NCBI RefSeq assembly: GCF_001458595.1
Contig: NZ_LN890328.1
Span: 372,529 to 436,528, forward strand
Reading direction: 5' to 3'
Origin: Clostridium neonatale
GTDB taxonomy: Bacteria > Bacillota > Clostridia > Clostridiales > Clostridiaceae
Length of the DNA: 64,000 nucleotides
Shown: positions 27,861 to 35,875 of the stretch, one piece after another
Layout of the letters: each line of letters starts with the position of its first letter
Numbering within the stretch: the first letter of the stretch is position 1
Translations under genes and position numbers: made by a program
The notes under the pieces: model-generated
Database searches by the model: none
The model's input: the letters and a program-made list of their open reading frames with translations, nothing else
What the model was told of the DNA's origin: nothing

Positions 27861-29060
27861 TTAAGTATTATAGACTTCTTTTACTCTAGCGTAGTATATT
27901 CTTAGAAACTTATTTAATGCAGCAATTTTAGCAACTTTTTTAGGTTTTCCTTCTGCTTCTTTTTTTAACATATATAAAAATATAGGATCATCCTTTGGTT
28001 TGGCACTTTTGATACATTTCATAATTTCATATCCAGTTTTTCGTAATAATGCAGAACCTCTTTTAGAAATACGACGTTTGTTTGCAACAAACTGTCCCGA
28101 CTCAAAAGGAGGTGAATCAATACCCGTATAAGCTATCAAAGCCTTTTTATTATAAAAGCGTTTTAAATCACCGATTTCAGCAATTAAGCGTGGAGCCAAT
28201 GTATCTCCAACTCCAGGCATATTTCTAACAACATTGTATTCCTTTAAACTACTTGCTAATTCTTGCATTTGTGATAATATCATAGATAGAGTTCTATCTA
28301 TTTCGCTAAGAACTCGAACAGCTTCTAATACTAACATTTTGGTTGATGGGGTACTAGAAGATAGTGTAGGGATGCCTTCTTGTGCTAAAGCATATATCTG
28401 TTTTGCTTTTGTTTCACTTTGATGGTATCCTTTATTTTTTGCCCATTTAAAATAACTATTTATAAATTGCTTTTCATTTTTCTTGGTAATATTATCGTAA
28501 TGCCAGTATTCTTTAACAAAATCATTTAATTTATCTTTCTCTGGCTTATCGGATCTATTTTTTAATAGATTTTTAATTCCTGGCATTGTTCTATCTAATA
28601 GATTACTTAGTACAAGTTTGCTCTCTATTCTCATAGCTATATAATGAGAATATTGCCTACCTAATAATTTTAATTCAGAATACACCTCATCTGTTGCTTC
28701 ATAGTCAGTTAATTTAAACCAATTATCAATTCCATAATTAGCTATTTTGATAGAATCTAATTTATCAGTTTTACCTTTCCTTAATCCTATAGCAGAATAT
28801 TTTTTCATAATTAATGGATTTATTACGGCTACAAATATACCATGATTTTTAAGATAAGTAAGTAGTGGCAAATGGTATGCACCGGTCGCTTCCATAACAA
28901 CTCTAGTTTCTTCATTTAATTCAGAAATAGATTCAACTAATGCTTTTAAATCAGCTTCAGTATGATTTATTTCATGTGGTTCACTAATAACCTCACCATA
29001 TTCTTTCAATATACATACTGTACTTTTTCCTTTTGAAACATCAATTCCAACACTAATCAT
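27861..29060 (-). CDS. IS110-family transposase (DEDD recombinase)
   Basis: A 399-residue transposase. The RuvC-like DEDD domain is shown by VGIDVSKGKS, VVMEATGAYH and KTDKLDSIKIA. The C-terminal Tnp20 domain has MPGVGDTLAPRLIAEIGD, LIAYTGIDSPPFESGQ and RRISKRGSALLRK, with the serine region seen in this family. The central part (residues about 150-240) is longer and helical. AGGAGG precedes the ATG. The frame is intact, so the element may be active. Confidence 0.93.
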   Translation of the reverse strand: MISVGIDVSKGKSTVCILKEYGEVISEPHEINHTEADLKALVESISELNEETRVVMEATGAYHLPLLTYLKNHGIFVAVINPLIMKKYSAIGLRKGKTDKLDSIKIANYGIDNWFKLTDYEATDEVYSELKLLGRQYSHYIAMRIESKLVLSNLLDRTMPGIKNLLKNRSDKPEKDKLNDFVKEYWHYDNITKKNEKQFINSYFKWAKNKGYHQSETKAKQIYALAQEGIPTLSSSTPSTKMLVLEAVRVLSEIDRTLSMILSQMQELASSLKEYNVVRNMPGVGDTLAPRLIAEIGDLKRFYNKKALIAYTGIDSPPFESGQFVANKRRISKRGSALLRKTGYEIMKCIKSAKPKDDPIFLYMLKKEAEGKPKKVAKIAALNKFLRIYYARVKEVYNT

Positions 29061-29265
29061 GTTAATCCTCCTAAAAAATTATTGTAATTTTAATCCACCC
29101 ACACTTATTACAATTCATTTTGGTTAGTTACACGAAAGCCGTACGGTTTCAACCTGCTTAATCGAATCTTTATAATAAGGGATGGCTGACAGTTTTAGCT
29201 ACGGATGTTAAAACCCAATTCTAAAGTCGTCATACCAAATTACTCCCTTTATTATAAATTAAAAT
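29061..29265 (-). ncRNA. Candidate IS110 bridge (seek) RNA region
   Basis: IS110-family elements are known to encode a structured guide RNA in the non-coding end next to the transposase start. Here the 200-odd bases upstream of the transposase contain pairing segments, notably tttataataaggga (29169-29182) with a nearly complementary arm at 29244-29258, and a loop-like acgaaagccgtacgg near 29134. Position and folding fit, but no covariation or guide-target match was tested. Confidence 0.4.
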
Positions 29266-30047
29266 AAGTGCAGATGTTAAATCATATATTTATGATTTGT
29301 ATCTACACTTATAGAGTACCAAAATTCTAATGGCAGAGGCTGCGCCTAAAAATGTTTGCTCCAAAAAGCAAGTTTTTGGACAAACAATTTTGGAACAGCC
29401 TCTGCCAAAGAATTTAAAAGCTGAAATTTCTAATACAATACTACGCATATTCATATATTGAATTTCTTTGTTTTTCTCTAAAATCATATATACTCAATTT
29501 ATTTTAATTATGATTAATGTTTTTTATATTCTATGACTTAAAGTATATCTTCCAATCAATGGATGTAATTTATGAAGTCACCTATAAAAATCACCTTAAC
29601 CATCATAGAATAAGCAAATTCGTAAGAATGTATATTCTGATATTTATAAATCTATATCTTTTTAAAAATGATAAAATATTAACCTTTTAAATCTTTAACA
29701 TATATAAATAACTATTCCTTAATTTAAAAATGTATTTATGTATAGCAACAATAATACCACTACTCTGAATTTAGATTAAACAAAGAAATAAAGCATTTGT
29801 GTGGGCGGTGTCTTGCATCAAAAAATGAAGCTTTAAAATTTTTCATCAATGATTGTTCCAAAATTGTTTGTCCGATCTTGCATCGGAGCAAACGTTTTTG
29901 GAACAATCGTTGATGCTTAAATTTTTAGCTTCATTTTTGCAGCAAGCGAGCCCACATAAATGCTTTATTTCGGTTGTTATCCACTAAACTTTGTACGTCC
30001 CTTATTTATGTTATGAAAAATTATTATTTTTATCTATGATTCGATAT

Positions 30048-30311
30048 TCAATTTATATGGATAAGAAATAATATAATTTCTATTATTAAAATAGCTGGAA
30101 TTCCAAAAGTAAACTTAAGATGCTTTGTTTTATGTCTAAAACAATACATTCCTAAAAGGGAACCAATAGAACCGCCAATTATTGCTACAGCCATAAGTGT
30201 GTTTTCAGATATTCTCCACTCGTGTTTTATAGCACGTTTTTTATCTATATACATTAAAATAAAGCCTAATAAATTTATAATAGTTAAAAATATAAATATG
30301 ACATTTTTCAT
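30048..30311 (-). CDS. DUF1294 membrane protein
   Basis: An 87-residue protein with two or three hydrophobic helices. MYIDKKRAIKHEWRISENTLM and GGSIGSLLGMYCFRHKTKH are the conserved core of the DUF1294 family, whose function is unknown. The ribosome site GGAGG lies 13 bases before the ATG and sits in the arm of a large hairpin (30321-30374). Confidence 0.85.
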   Translation of the reverse strand: MKNVIFIFLTIINLLGFILMYIDKKRAIKHEWRISENTLMAVAIIGGSIGSLLGMYCFRHKTKHLKFTFGIPAILIIEIILFLIHIN

Positions 30312-30320
30312 AAATTACTT

Positions 30321-30376
30321 AAAACCTCCATTTTTATTTATGTATATTATATCATAAATAAAAATGGAGGTTTTCT
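30321..30376 (-). terminator. Hairpin between the UppS-like gene and the DUF1294 gene
   Basis: Arms 30321-30342 and 30353-30374 are exact 22-base complements. Read on the minus strand it follows the UppS-like stop and ends in tttt, so it can act as a terminator; its distal arm contains the GGAGG of the DUF1294 gene, so it could also control that gene's translation. Confidence 0.75.
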
Positions 30377-30386
30377 TTAAAAAAGA

Positions 30387-31067
30387 TTAGCCACCTAAAG
30401 TTACATCTTGGTCATTATACCAATTAAGAGCATCAAAAAAATCTTTGGTTTTAAAGTCTGGCCAGTAATTATTTATAACATAAAAATCAGCATAAACAGA
30501 TTGAACAGGAAGTAAACCACTTAAACGTCTTCGTCCACCCCATCTTATGACAAGATCTATTCTAGAAATATCTGAAGAATTAATATTATGTATAATATCA
30601 TGATTATCATTATTGCATGATTTTAAGCCATTTAAGTCCCATTGCCACCCGTAATTTATTAAAAAATTAACTTTTGTTCCTCCACTCCCGTATTTTACTC
30701 TTTTTGTAAAAGGCAATAATTCTTTAGGGAAATTTTTAGAAGTAGTATCGCCTAAGACAAGTATTTCACAATTTTCTTTTGTAAGCAGCATTACTGATTT
30801 TATACATGCATCTGTAAAAGCCATTTTTTGTTCAGATGGTCTTTTAGTATTATCTATGGTGAACCCATAAAAAGTCACTTCACTTATATTTTCTTTTTGG
30901 CAAAGCTTAAAAACTTCTAATCCTGGATCTATTCCGTAATCATATCCTTTATCTTTAGTTAATCCAAGAGAAATGGCATATCTTCTATTTCCATCAGGAA
31001 TTATTGCTACATGATTTGGTTTTCTCATAAATATAGTTGTTAAATTCATACTAAACTGAATTAACAA
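30387..31067 (-). CDS. Divergent cis-prenyltransferase (undecaprenyl diphosphate synthase family)
   Basis: A protein of about 226 residues. HVAIIPDGNRRYA carries the catalytic Asp and substrate-binding residues, and DLVIRWGGRRRLSGLLPVQS, then YADFYVINNYWPDF, are the family's C-terminal signature. The housekeeping enzyme usually reads IMDGNGRWA, so this is a divergent member and may make another polyprenyl chain. The start is ambiguous: a perfect GGAGGTGATC (31067-31076) lies 5 bases before a TTG at 31067; ATGs at 31079 and 31049 are poorly spaced. Confidence 0.8.
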   Translation of the reverse strand: MLIQFSMNLTTIFMRKPNHVAIIPDGNRRYAISLGLTKDKGYDYGIDPGLEVFKLCQKENISEVTFYGFTIDNTKRPSEQKMAFTDACIKSVMLLTKENCEILVLGDTTSKNFPKELLPFTKRVKYGSGGTKVNFLINYGWQWDLNGLKSCNNDNHDIIHNINSSDISRIDLVIRWGGRRRLSGLLPVQSVYADFYVINNYWPDFKTKDFFDALNWYNDQDVTLGG

Positions 31068-31118
31068 GATCACCTCCATATTATTAATTAGAACTAAATA
31101 ATATTATTAACCAATAAG

Positions 31119-31156
31119 CAAAAAAATAAACCCCAGCATAAGCTGAGGCTTTATTA
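31119..31156 (-). terminator. Minus-strand hairpin upstream of the UppS-like gene
   Basis: gctgaggctttatt and aataaaccccagc pair around a short loop, with a run of T on the minus strand. It would stop transcripts coming from the IS3 side. A smaller repeat agtactga/tcagtact (31156-31180) follows on the right. Confidence 0.55.
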
Positions 31157-31204
31157 GTACTGAGTAGGGGTTTCAGTACTTAATATAAAAGGGGATACAT
31201 CTTG

Positions 31205-32660
31205 TAAAGTGGACCCTTTGTCAAGGACAATAAAAAAAAGATGCTTATGCCGCTGAAAGCTGATTTCTGTATTCTACAGGAGTCAGCTTTTTTAAATTCC
31301 ATTGACAACGATGATTATTGTAGTAATCAATATAATCATTAATAGAATTCTCGATGTCTTCTAATGTAGTACAACTCTTATAATCAACTTCATCTTTCAG
31401 ATGGCCGAAGAAAGATTCTTGAGGGGCATTATCCCAACAATTACCGCGTCTAGACATAGATTGTCCAAGATTATTTTCTTTTAATAATTTTTGATATTTA
31501 GGACTAGTATAATGAACTCCTTGATCCGAATGAATAAATGCATCATTAGATGGTTTAAAATCTTTATTAGACATTAAATTACGTATGGTGGTCATAACTA
31601 TATCTAATTCCAAACTATTTGATACATTATAAGATAATATTTCATTAGTTGAAGCGTCTTTTATGGTTGACAAATAAGCCATCTGGTTAGCACCATATGG
31701 TAAATATGTAATATCAGTAAGAAGTACTTTTCCAGCTACCCCTTGTTTAAAGTTTCTGTTAAGAAGATTCGGAACAACTCTATGCTCTTTTGTTGCTTTA
31801 GCCATTCTTCTATATGGATTAGCTTTTCTTATTGGGCAAAGTATATTATATTTTCTCATAATCCTTTGAATACGCTTTCTATTATATGTAATACCAAAGC
31901 TATTTTCTAAAGTCATTTTAATTGAACGTGATCCTTTCTTGTATCCCTTAAAATTAAATGCTTTTAGTATATTATTTCTAAGGACTATATCATTGTTATC
32001 ACGTTCGATTTTTAATGATTTACTTTTTAAATATCTATAATAACCCGAACGTGAAACTTCAGCTATAGCACATAAATGTCTAATACTAAAGTTATTTATA
32101 GAACCTTTAGCCAAGTTTTCTATTAAGTAAAATGCTTCTGCTGCAATTAATTTACCTTTTCTCACCTGCCTTTCTTGCAGCTCTAATTTTTTTAACAACT
32201 CAACCTCAGCTTTTAAATATTCAATCTCAGCATTTTGTTTTGCTATAATATCGTCTTTAGTTAGTTCACGCTCACGCGGACGACCGCTATTATTACGACG
32301 AGTATCATCTAAGCCAAGAACTCCATTTTCTTTATAAGCTTTTTTCCATCTGCTTGATGAACAATCGATACGTTTTAAACCAATTACCTCAGCATCAAAT
32401 CCAGCTTCTTGAAAAATTACTCTTGGAGATTTTCCGTTATTGTATTCTGCTATAAAATGAATTTTAAATTCATTAGTATATGTAATAGCTTTATCACTAA
32501 TTTTTTTAACATACTTATTTTTAGATAAATTCTTGATTTCTTCATTTGAAAATGTCTTCTTACTCATTAATTAAATCACCTCATAAATTTATTGTACAAA
32601 AAAAGACTCTATATAGATAGACACTCTTTTATTAGTGTCTACTATATAGGGTCCATTTTA
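31205..32660 (-). mobile_element. IS3-family (IS150-group) insertion sequence
   Basis: The ends carry imperfect inverted repeats beginning TAAAGTGGACCCT on the left (31205) and TAAAATGGACCCT on the complementary strand of the right end (32660). A 3-bp duplication TTG flanks them (31202-31204 and 32661-32663), the size expected for the family. The element is 1456 bp and holds one intact transposase. Confidence 0.88.
31245..32567 (-). CDS. IS3-family transposase, single reading frame
   Basis: A 440-residue protein that fuses the helix-turn-helix part (residues about 20-105) and leucine-zipper-like segment (QNAEIEYLKAEVELLKK) with the DDE integrase core. The catalytic Asp, Asp and Glu are in LLTDITYLPYG, FIHSDQGVHYTS and PQESFFGHLKDE. 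Most IS3 elements make this product by frameshifting between two frames; here it is one continuous frame. AGGTGATT lies upstream of the start. Apparently intact. Confidence 0.93.
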   Translation of the reverse strand: MSKKTFSNEEIKNLSKNKYVKKISDKAITYTNEFKIHFIAEYNNGKSPRVIFQEAGFDAEVIGLKRIDCSSSRWKKAYKENGVLGLDDTRRNNSGRPRERELTKDDIIAKQNAEIEYLKAEVELLKKLELQERQVRKGKLIAAEAFYLIENLAKGSINNFSIRHLCAIAEVSRSGYYRYLKSKSLKIERDNNDIVLRNNILKAFNFKGYKKGSRSIKMTLENSFGITYNRKRIQRIMRKYNILCPIRKANPYRRMAKATKEHRVVPNLLNRNFKQGVAGKVLLTDITYLPYGANQMAYLSTIKDASTNEILSYNVSNSLELDIVMTTIRNLMSNKDFKPSNDAFIHSDQGVHYTSPKYQKLLKENNLGQSMSRRGNCWDNAPQESFFGHLKDEVDYKSCTTLEDIENSINDYIDYYNNHRCQWNLKKLTPVEYRNQLSAA

Positions 32661-32974
32661 TTGGATAAGATGTTTTTAATATTTAATAAGGGGTAAATAT
32701 TATTGTTTAACTACTTTACGATTTAAATTATATTATTGGTATGTGTCAAAATCGTGACAAGAATGTTAAAAAATATTAATACTAAATTATTTTCTTAACA
32801 TATCAAATGAAGCTATAATATAGAAAACAGCTTATTTATAATATAAAAAGACCATAAATATTTGTTATGCTATAATAAATATTTATTATAAAAGTAAAAG
32901 TCCTAAAAGGGTTTAAGTTTAATACTATTTTAGTTAAAATTAAACTATATTTAGATAAAAAGGAGCAAAAATAT
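32661..32974. other. Intergenic region upstream of the sirohaem/Fe-S reductase
   Basis: 314 bp without a gene. It holds the palindrome described separately at 32744-32759, several AT-rich -10-like sequences and a GGAG site just before the reductase. No riboswitch was recognised. Confidence 0.6.
32744..32759. promoter_or_regulatory. Operator-like palindrome TGTCA-N6-TGACA
   Basis: The two 5-bp half sites are exact complements spaced by 6 bases, the geometry of Crp/Fnr-family operators. It lies about 215 bp before the reductase gene. Which regulator binds, if any, cannot be told. Confidence 0.4.
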
Positions 32975-33826
32975 ATGGTTAATGCGAAAAGACAAAAAGA
33001 ATTAAAAGCTTTAGGATTTTTATTACAAAATGATCATGAACATTTTGCAGTAAGATTTTTAGGACGAGCAGGTAACTTCACAGCAGAAGAATTGAAAAAT
33101 ATTAATTATATTGCTGAGAAATATGGAAGAGGTTACTGTGGAATGACAACAAGACTTCAAATAGAAGTACCTTGGATAAAAGACGAGGATGTTGAAAATG
33201 TTATAGAAGAAGCTAAAAAAATAGGCTTAAGACATGGTGGAACAGGTCAAAAAATAAGACCTCTTGTAGCCTGCAAGGGAACAGTGTGTTTACATGGTAA
33301 CATTGATACTCAAGAAATATGCAGACAATTAGAGGATAAGTATTTTGGAACTGATACACCTCATAAATGTAAAATAGGTATAGTTGGGTGTGCAAACAAC
33401 TGTGCAAAAGCTAATATAAATGATATTGGAGTACTTGGAAGAACAGTTCCTAAATTTGATTTAGATAAGTGTGTTGGATGTGGATTATGTGTCAAAGGAT
33501 GCAGACAAAAAGCATTAGAAGTAGTAGATAGAAAGATTGTTTATAATAAAGATTTATGTGTTAGCTGCGGTGAGTGTGTAAGATTATGTAGAACTAAGGG
33601 AGCTGTAGCAAAAGAAAAAGGTGCTGAAATATTTGTTGGCGGAAGATTTGGAAGAGCAATGAGAATTGGAGATTCACTTGGAAAGATCTTCAAAGAAGAA
33701 GAAGTTGTACCTATGATAGATAAGATTATGGATTACTATAAAGAAGTAGGTATAAAAGGTGAAAGAATATCTCATGTTATGGATAGAATAGGAAAAGATG
33801 AATTTATAAAAGCAGTTTTAGAATAG
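32975..33826 (+). CDS. Nitrite/sulfite reductase-type sirohaem Fe-S protein with ferredoxin domain
   Basis: A 283-residue protein. Residues about 5-75 match the ferredoxin-like half-domain of nitrite/sulfite reductases (YCGMTTRLQIEVPW). The cluster-binding region has ACKGTVCLHGN and GIVGCANNCAKA; the first Cys pair is spaced CX4C, one shorter than the usual CX5C. A ferredoxin insert follows with CVGCGLCVKGC and CVSCGECVRLC, two 4Fe-4S motifs. It resembles clostridial AsrC-like or small dissimilatory-type reductases. Next to hemA and precorrin-2 dehydrogenase, it is probably a user of the sirohaem made there. Confidence 0.8.
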   Translation: MVNAKRQKELKALGFLLQNDHEHFAVRFLGRAGNFTAEELKNINYIAEKYGRGYCGMTTRLQIEVPWIKDEDVENVIEEAKKIGLRHGGTGQKIRPLVACKGTVCLHGNIDTQEICRQLEDKYFGTDTPHKCKIGIVGCANNCAKANINDIGVLGRTVPKFDLDKCVGCGLCVKGCRQKALEVVDRKIVYNKDLCVSCGECVRLCRTKGAVAKEKGAEIFVGGRFGRAMRIGDSLGKIFKEEEVVPMIDKIMDYYKEVGIKGERISHVMDRIGKDEFIKAVLE

Positions 33827-33846
33827 AAATAACATATATGATATAC

Positions 33847-33893
33847 TAAATGATGAAATATTATTAATATTTCATCATTTACTATTTTTTTTA
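33847..33893 (+). terminator. Terminator after the sirohaem reductase gene
   Basis: taaatgatgaaata (33847-33860) pairs with 33868-33881 and is followed by ctattttttttatt. This separates the reductase from the hemA operon. Confidence 0.88.
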
Positions 33894-33986
33894 TTAAGGA
33901 TAATATATACTATAGAATTAATGATATATAATTAGAAATTGTAATATATGATAATAATAATGCAATTAATATTTGAGGTGAAACAT

Positions 33987-35195
33987 ATGATAGGCTTGCT
34001 TGGGGTAAAGAGAAATACACCATTAGAAGTTAGGGAAAAGCTTATAGTTACTTGTAAAAATCATGATTTATATATAGATAAATTACTAAAATCTTTTAAA
34101 GAAGTAGTGATACTAGCTACTTGTAATAGAACAGAAATCTATTTTAATGTTTTTGACATGGATAATGAAGAAATATTAAAAAAGATTTTTGAAGTATTCA
34201 ATTGGAATACTAATTATAAAGAGTATATTTTTATATCAGAAAATAAACGTGCATATACTCACTTATTTGAAGTGTGTTCAGGATTTCATTCGAAGATTGT
34301 TGGAGAGGATCAGATTCTTGGACAGGTAAAAAGCGCTTATGAAGAAGCAGTAAAAAGAAAAGGCGTTACATGTGAACTTCAAAGATTATTTCAGCAAGCA
34401 CTTTCATGTGGAAAAAAGTTTAAAAGTACATCAAGATTATATGAGATACCAGTTTCATCTGTATCTATAGCTGTAAAGGAAAGTATAAATAAAGCTTGTA
34501 GTACATATATGATTTTAGGATATGGTGATGTAGGAAAATTAGCAGTTAAGTATCTTTTATGTCATAAGATTTCAAAAATATATTTAGTGGTTAGAAATAT
34601 GAATATAGTAAATGAAGTAGAAGATGCTAGAATAGAAGTGATTTCTTTTGATGATAAAAATAAATATATTAATGATGTAGACTGCGTTATAGGATGTACT
34701 TCTGCACCACATGTTATAGTGAAAAACAGAGATATAAGTGAAAAAGGAAAAAAATTATACATGTATGACCTAGCTGTTCCAAGAGATTTTGAAGAAGAAA
34801 TATCATATCTGAGCAGAACAGAAGTTTATAATATTGATGAAATAAGTCATATGAATGATGAAAATAAAAAATTACGTATTAAAAAAATGGAAGAACATAA
34901 ATATATCTTAACAGAGTATCTAAATGAATATGAAGAATGGCTTAAATTAAGAGAGATTGTTCCACATATAAAAGATTTAAAATCATTGGGGCATGATGTA
35001 AATGAAAAAAGAATAAAAACATTTGTAAATAAGAGTAATAGCAAAGATCATATAATGCTTGTAAATAAGCTTGTTGAGAGTACATCAAATTTTTATATTA
35101 ATAATGCAATAGATGTGTTAAAAGAAGAAACTTTAAAAGGTTGTGGTGATGAATGTCTAAGGATAATCGAAAAGATATTCAAAATGAAAGAATAG
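33987..35195 (+). CDS. hemA: Glutamyl-tRNA reductase
   Basis: A 402-residue enzyme, first committed step of the C5 route to tetrapyrroles. ATCNRTEIYF includes the catalytic Cys at residue 46; FHSKIVGEDQILGQVK is the family signature; LGYGDVGKLAVKYL binds NADPH. The frame opens at 33948, but GAGGTG before the ATG at 33987 fixes the start. Its end overlaps the next gene by 43 bases. Confidence 0.95.
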   Translation: MIGLLGVKRNTPLEVREKLIVTCKNHDLYIDKLLKSFKEVVILATCNRTEIYFNVFDMDNEEILKKIFEVFNWNTNYKEYIFISENKRAYTHLFEVCSGFHSKIVGEDQILGQVKSAYEEAVKRKGVTCELQRLFQQALSCGKKFKSTSRLYEIPVSSVSIAVKESINKACSTYMILGYGDVGKLAVKYLLCHKISKIYLVVRNMNIVNEVEDARIEVISFDDKNKYINDVDCVIGCTSAPHVIVKNRDISEKGKKLYMYDLAVPRDFEEEISYLSRTEVYNIDEISHMNDENKKLRIKKMEEHKYILTEYLNEYEEWLKLREIVPHIKDLKSLGHDVNEKRIKTFVNKSNSKDHIMLVNKLVESTSNFYINNAIDVLKEETLKGCGDECLRIIEKIFKMKE

Positions 35196-35824
35196 ATTAT
35201 TCATATATTGGACTAATGTCAAGTAAGACTAGAGTTGGAATAATAGGCGCTGGAAGAGCAGGATTTATAAAAGCAAAGCATTTTGCTTTGAATGGATGTT
35301 ACGTTGAAATAATTGCAAAAGAGTTTAGCAAAGAAGTAATTGATATTTCAAGTGAATGCAATTTAATACTTATAAACGAAGAGTTTACAATAGATTTTTT
35401 AAAAGATAAGCACATAATAATAATAGCTGTAGATGATAATGATTTAAAAAAGCAAATAAGAGAATACTGTGAGAGTAATTATAAAATATATATAGATTCA
35501 TCAAATTTTAAAGATGGAATGGGAGTTGTGCCAGTAGAGAGGCAAAGCAAAAATATAATGGTTGCTTTAAATACTAAAATAGGAAATCCAAAAGGTGCAG
35601 TACTAATATCTAAAAAGATTAAAAATATTATAGATGAATATGATGAGTTTATAGAATTTACTTCAAAGCTTAGAAATAATTCAAAGGAATTATTAGAGTA
35701 TAAAAAAGATATTGTAGAAGTAATAGGAACAGAAGAATTTGAAATGCTATATAAAGAAAATAATCATGAAGAGTTTTTAAGAAGAAGATTCCCAGATGAG
35801 ATTGTGGATTATATAATGAAATAA
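35153..35824 (+). CDS. Precorrin-2 dehydrogenase-like protein
   Basis: A 223-residue NAD(P)-binding protein with VGIIGAGRAGFIKAKHFALNG near residue 28 and IIIIAVDDNDLKKQIREYC plus NIMVALNTKIGNPKGA, a layout like the dehydrogenase domain of CysG/Met8. It would convert precorrin-2 to sirohydrochlorin, for sirohaem and for cobalt-sirohydrochlorin. No ferrochelatase domain is attached. The start overlaps hemA, which suggests coupling; an alternative ATG at 35216 is also possible. Confidence 0.78.
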   Translation: MSKDNRKDIQNERIDYSYIGLMSSKTRVGIIGAGRAGFIKAKHFALNGCYVEIIAKEFSKEVIDISSECNLILINEEFTIDFLKDKHIIIIAVDDNDLKKQIREYCESNYKIYIDSSNFKDGMGVVPVERQSKNIMVALNTKIGNPKGAVLISKKIKNIIDEYDEFIEFTSKLRNNSKELLEYKKDIVEVIGTEEFEMLYKENNHEEFLRRRFPDEIVDYIMK

Positions 35825-35875
35825 TATTTTAATGGTAAGATAACAGTCATAGTTAACATTTTTGGAGGATAATTG

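Larger units (their letters stand above)
27752..29312 (-). mobile_element. IS110-family insertion sequence
   Basis: Boundaries are inferred from where the interrupted non-coding element stops matching its intact copy: near 27751 on the left and near 29313 on the right, about 1.56 kb. No terminal inverted repeats are visible, as expected for this family. A 27-base palindrome (27812-27840) lies near the transposase stop and a 49-base hairpin (29264-29312) marks the other end. Exact ends are uncertain by several bases because of A runs at both junctions. Confidence 0.75.
27661..30008. mobile_element. Non-coding palindromic element with terminal inverted repeats, left copy (split by IS110)
   Basis: The parts 27661-27751 and 29313-30008 together match, in inverted orientation, the element at 44278-45157. 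Ends share a terminal inverted repeat containing accgaaat and tttagtgg on the left, atttcggttgttatccac and acgtcccttattta on the right. Inside are two long palindromes. The first is cut by the IS110 element: its arm 27738-27747 (aatttcagct) still pairs with agctgaaatt at 29419-29428. The second spans 29786-29971. Both tips contain tgttccaaaattgtttgtc opposite ggagcaaac. There is no coding frame, so movement would need a transposase in trans. Confidence 0.75.

Noticed and set aside
29290..29487. 65-residue minus-strand open frame
   Set aside because: It lies entirely in the palindromic arm of the non-coding element, has no ribosome site and mirrors the opposite arm.
29775..30000. CRISPR-like repeat structure
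   Set aside because: The repeats are one long inverted pair, not regularly spaced direct repeats, and no cas gene is near.
31205..31244. Programmed frameshift site in the IS3 element
   Set aside because: The transposase is one continuous frame, so frameshifting is not needed; the A run here is outside the gene.
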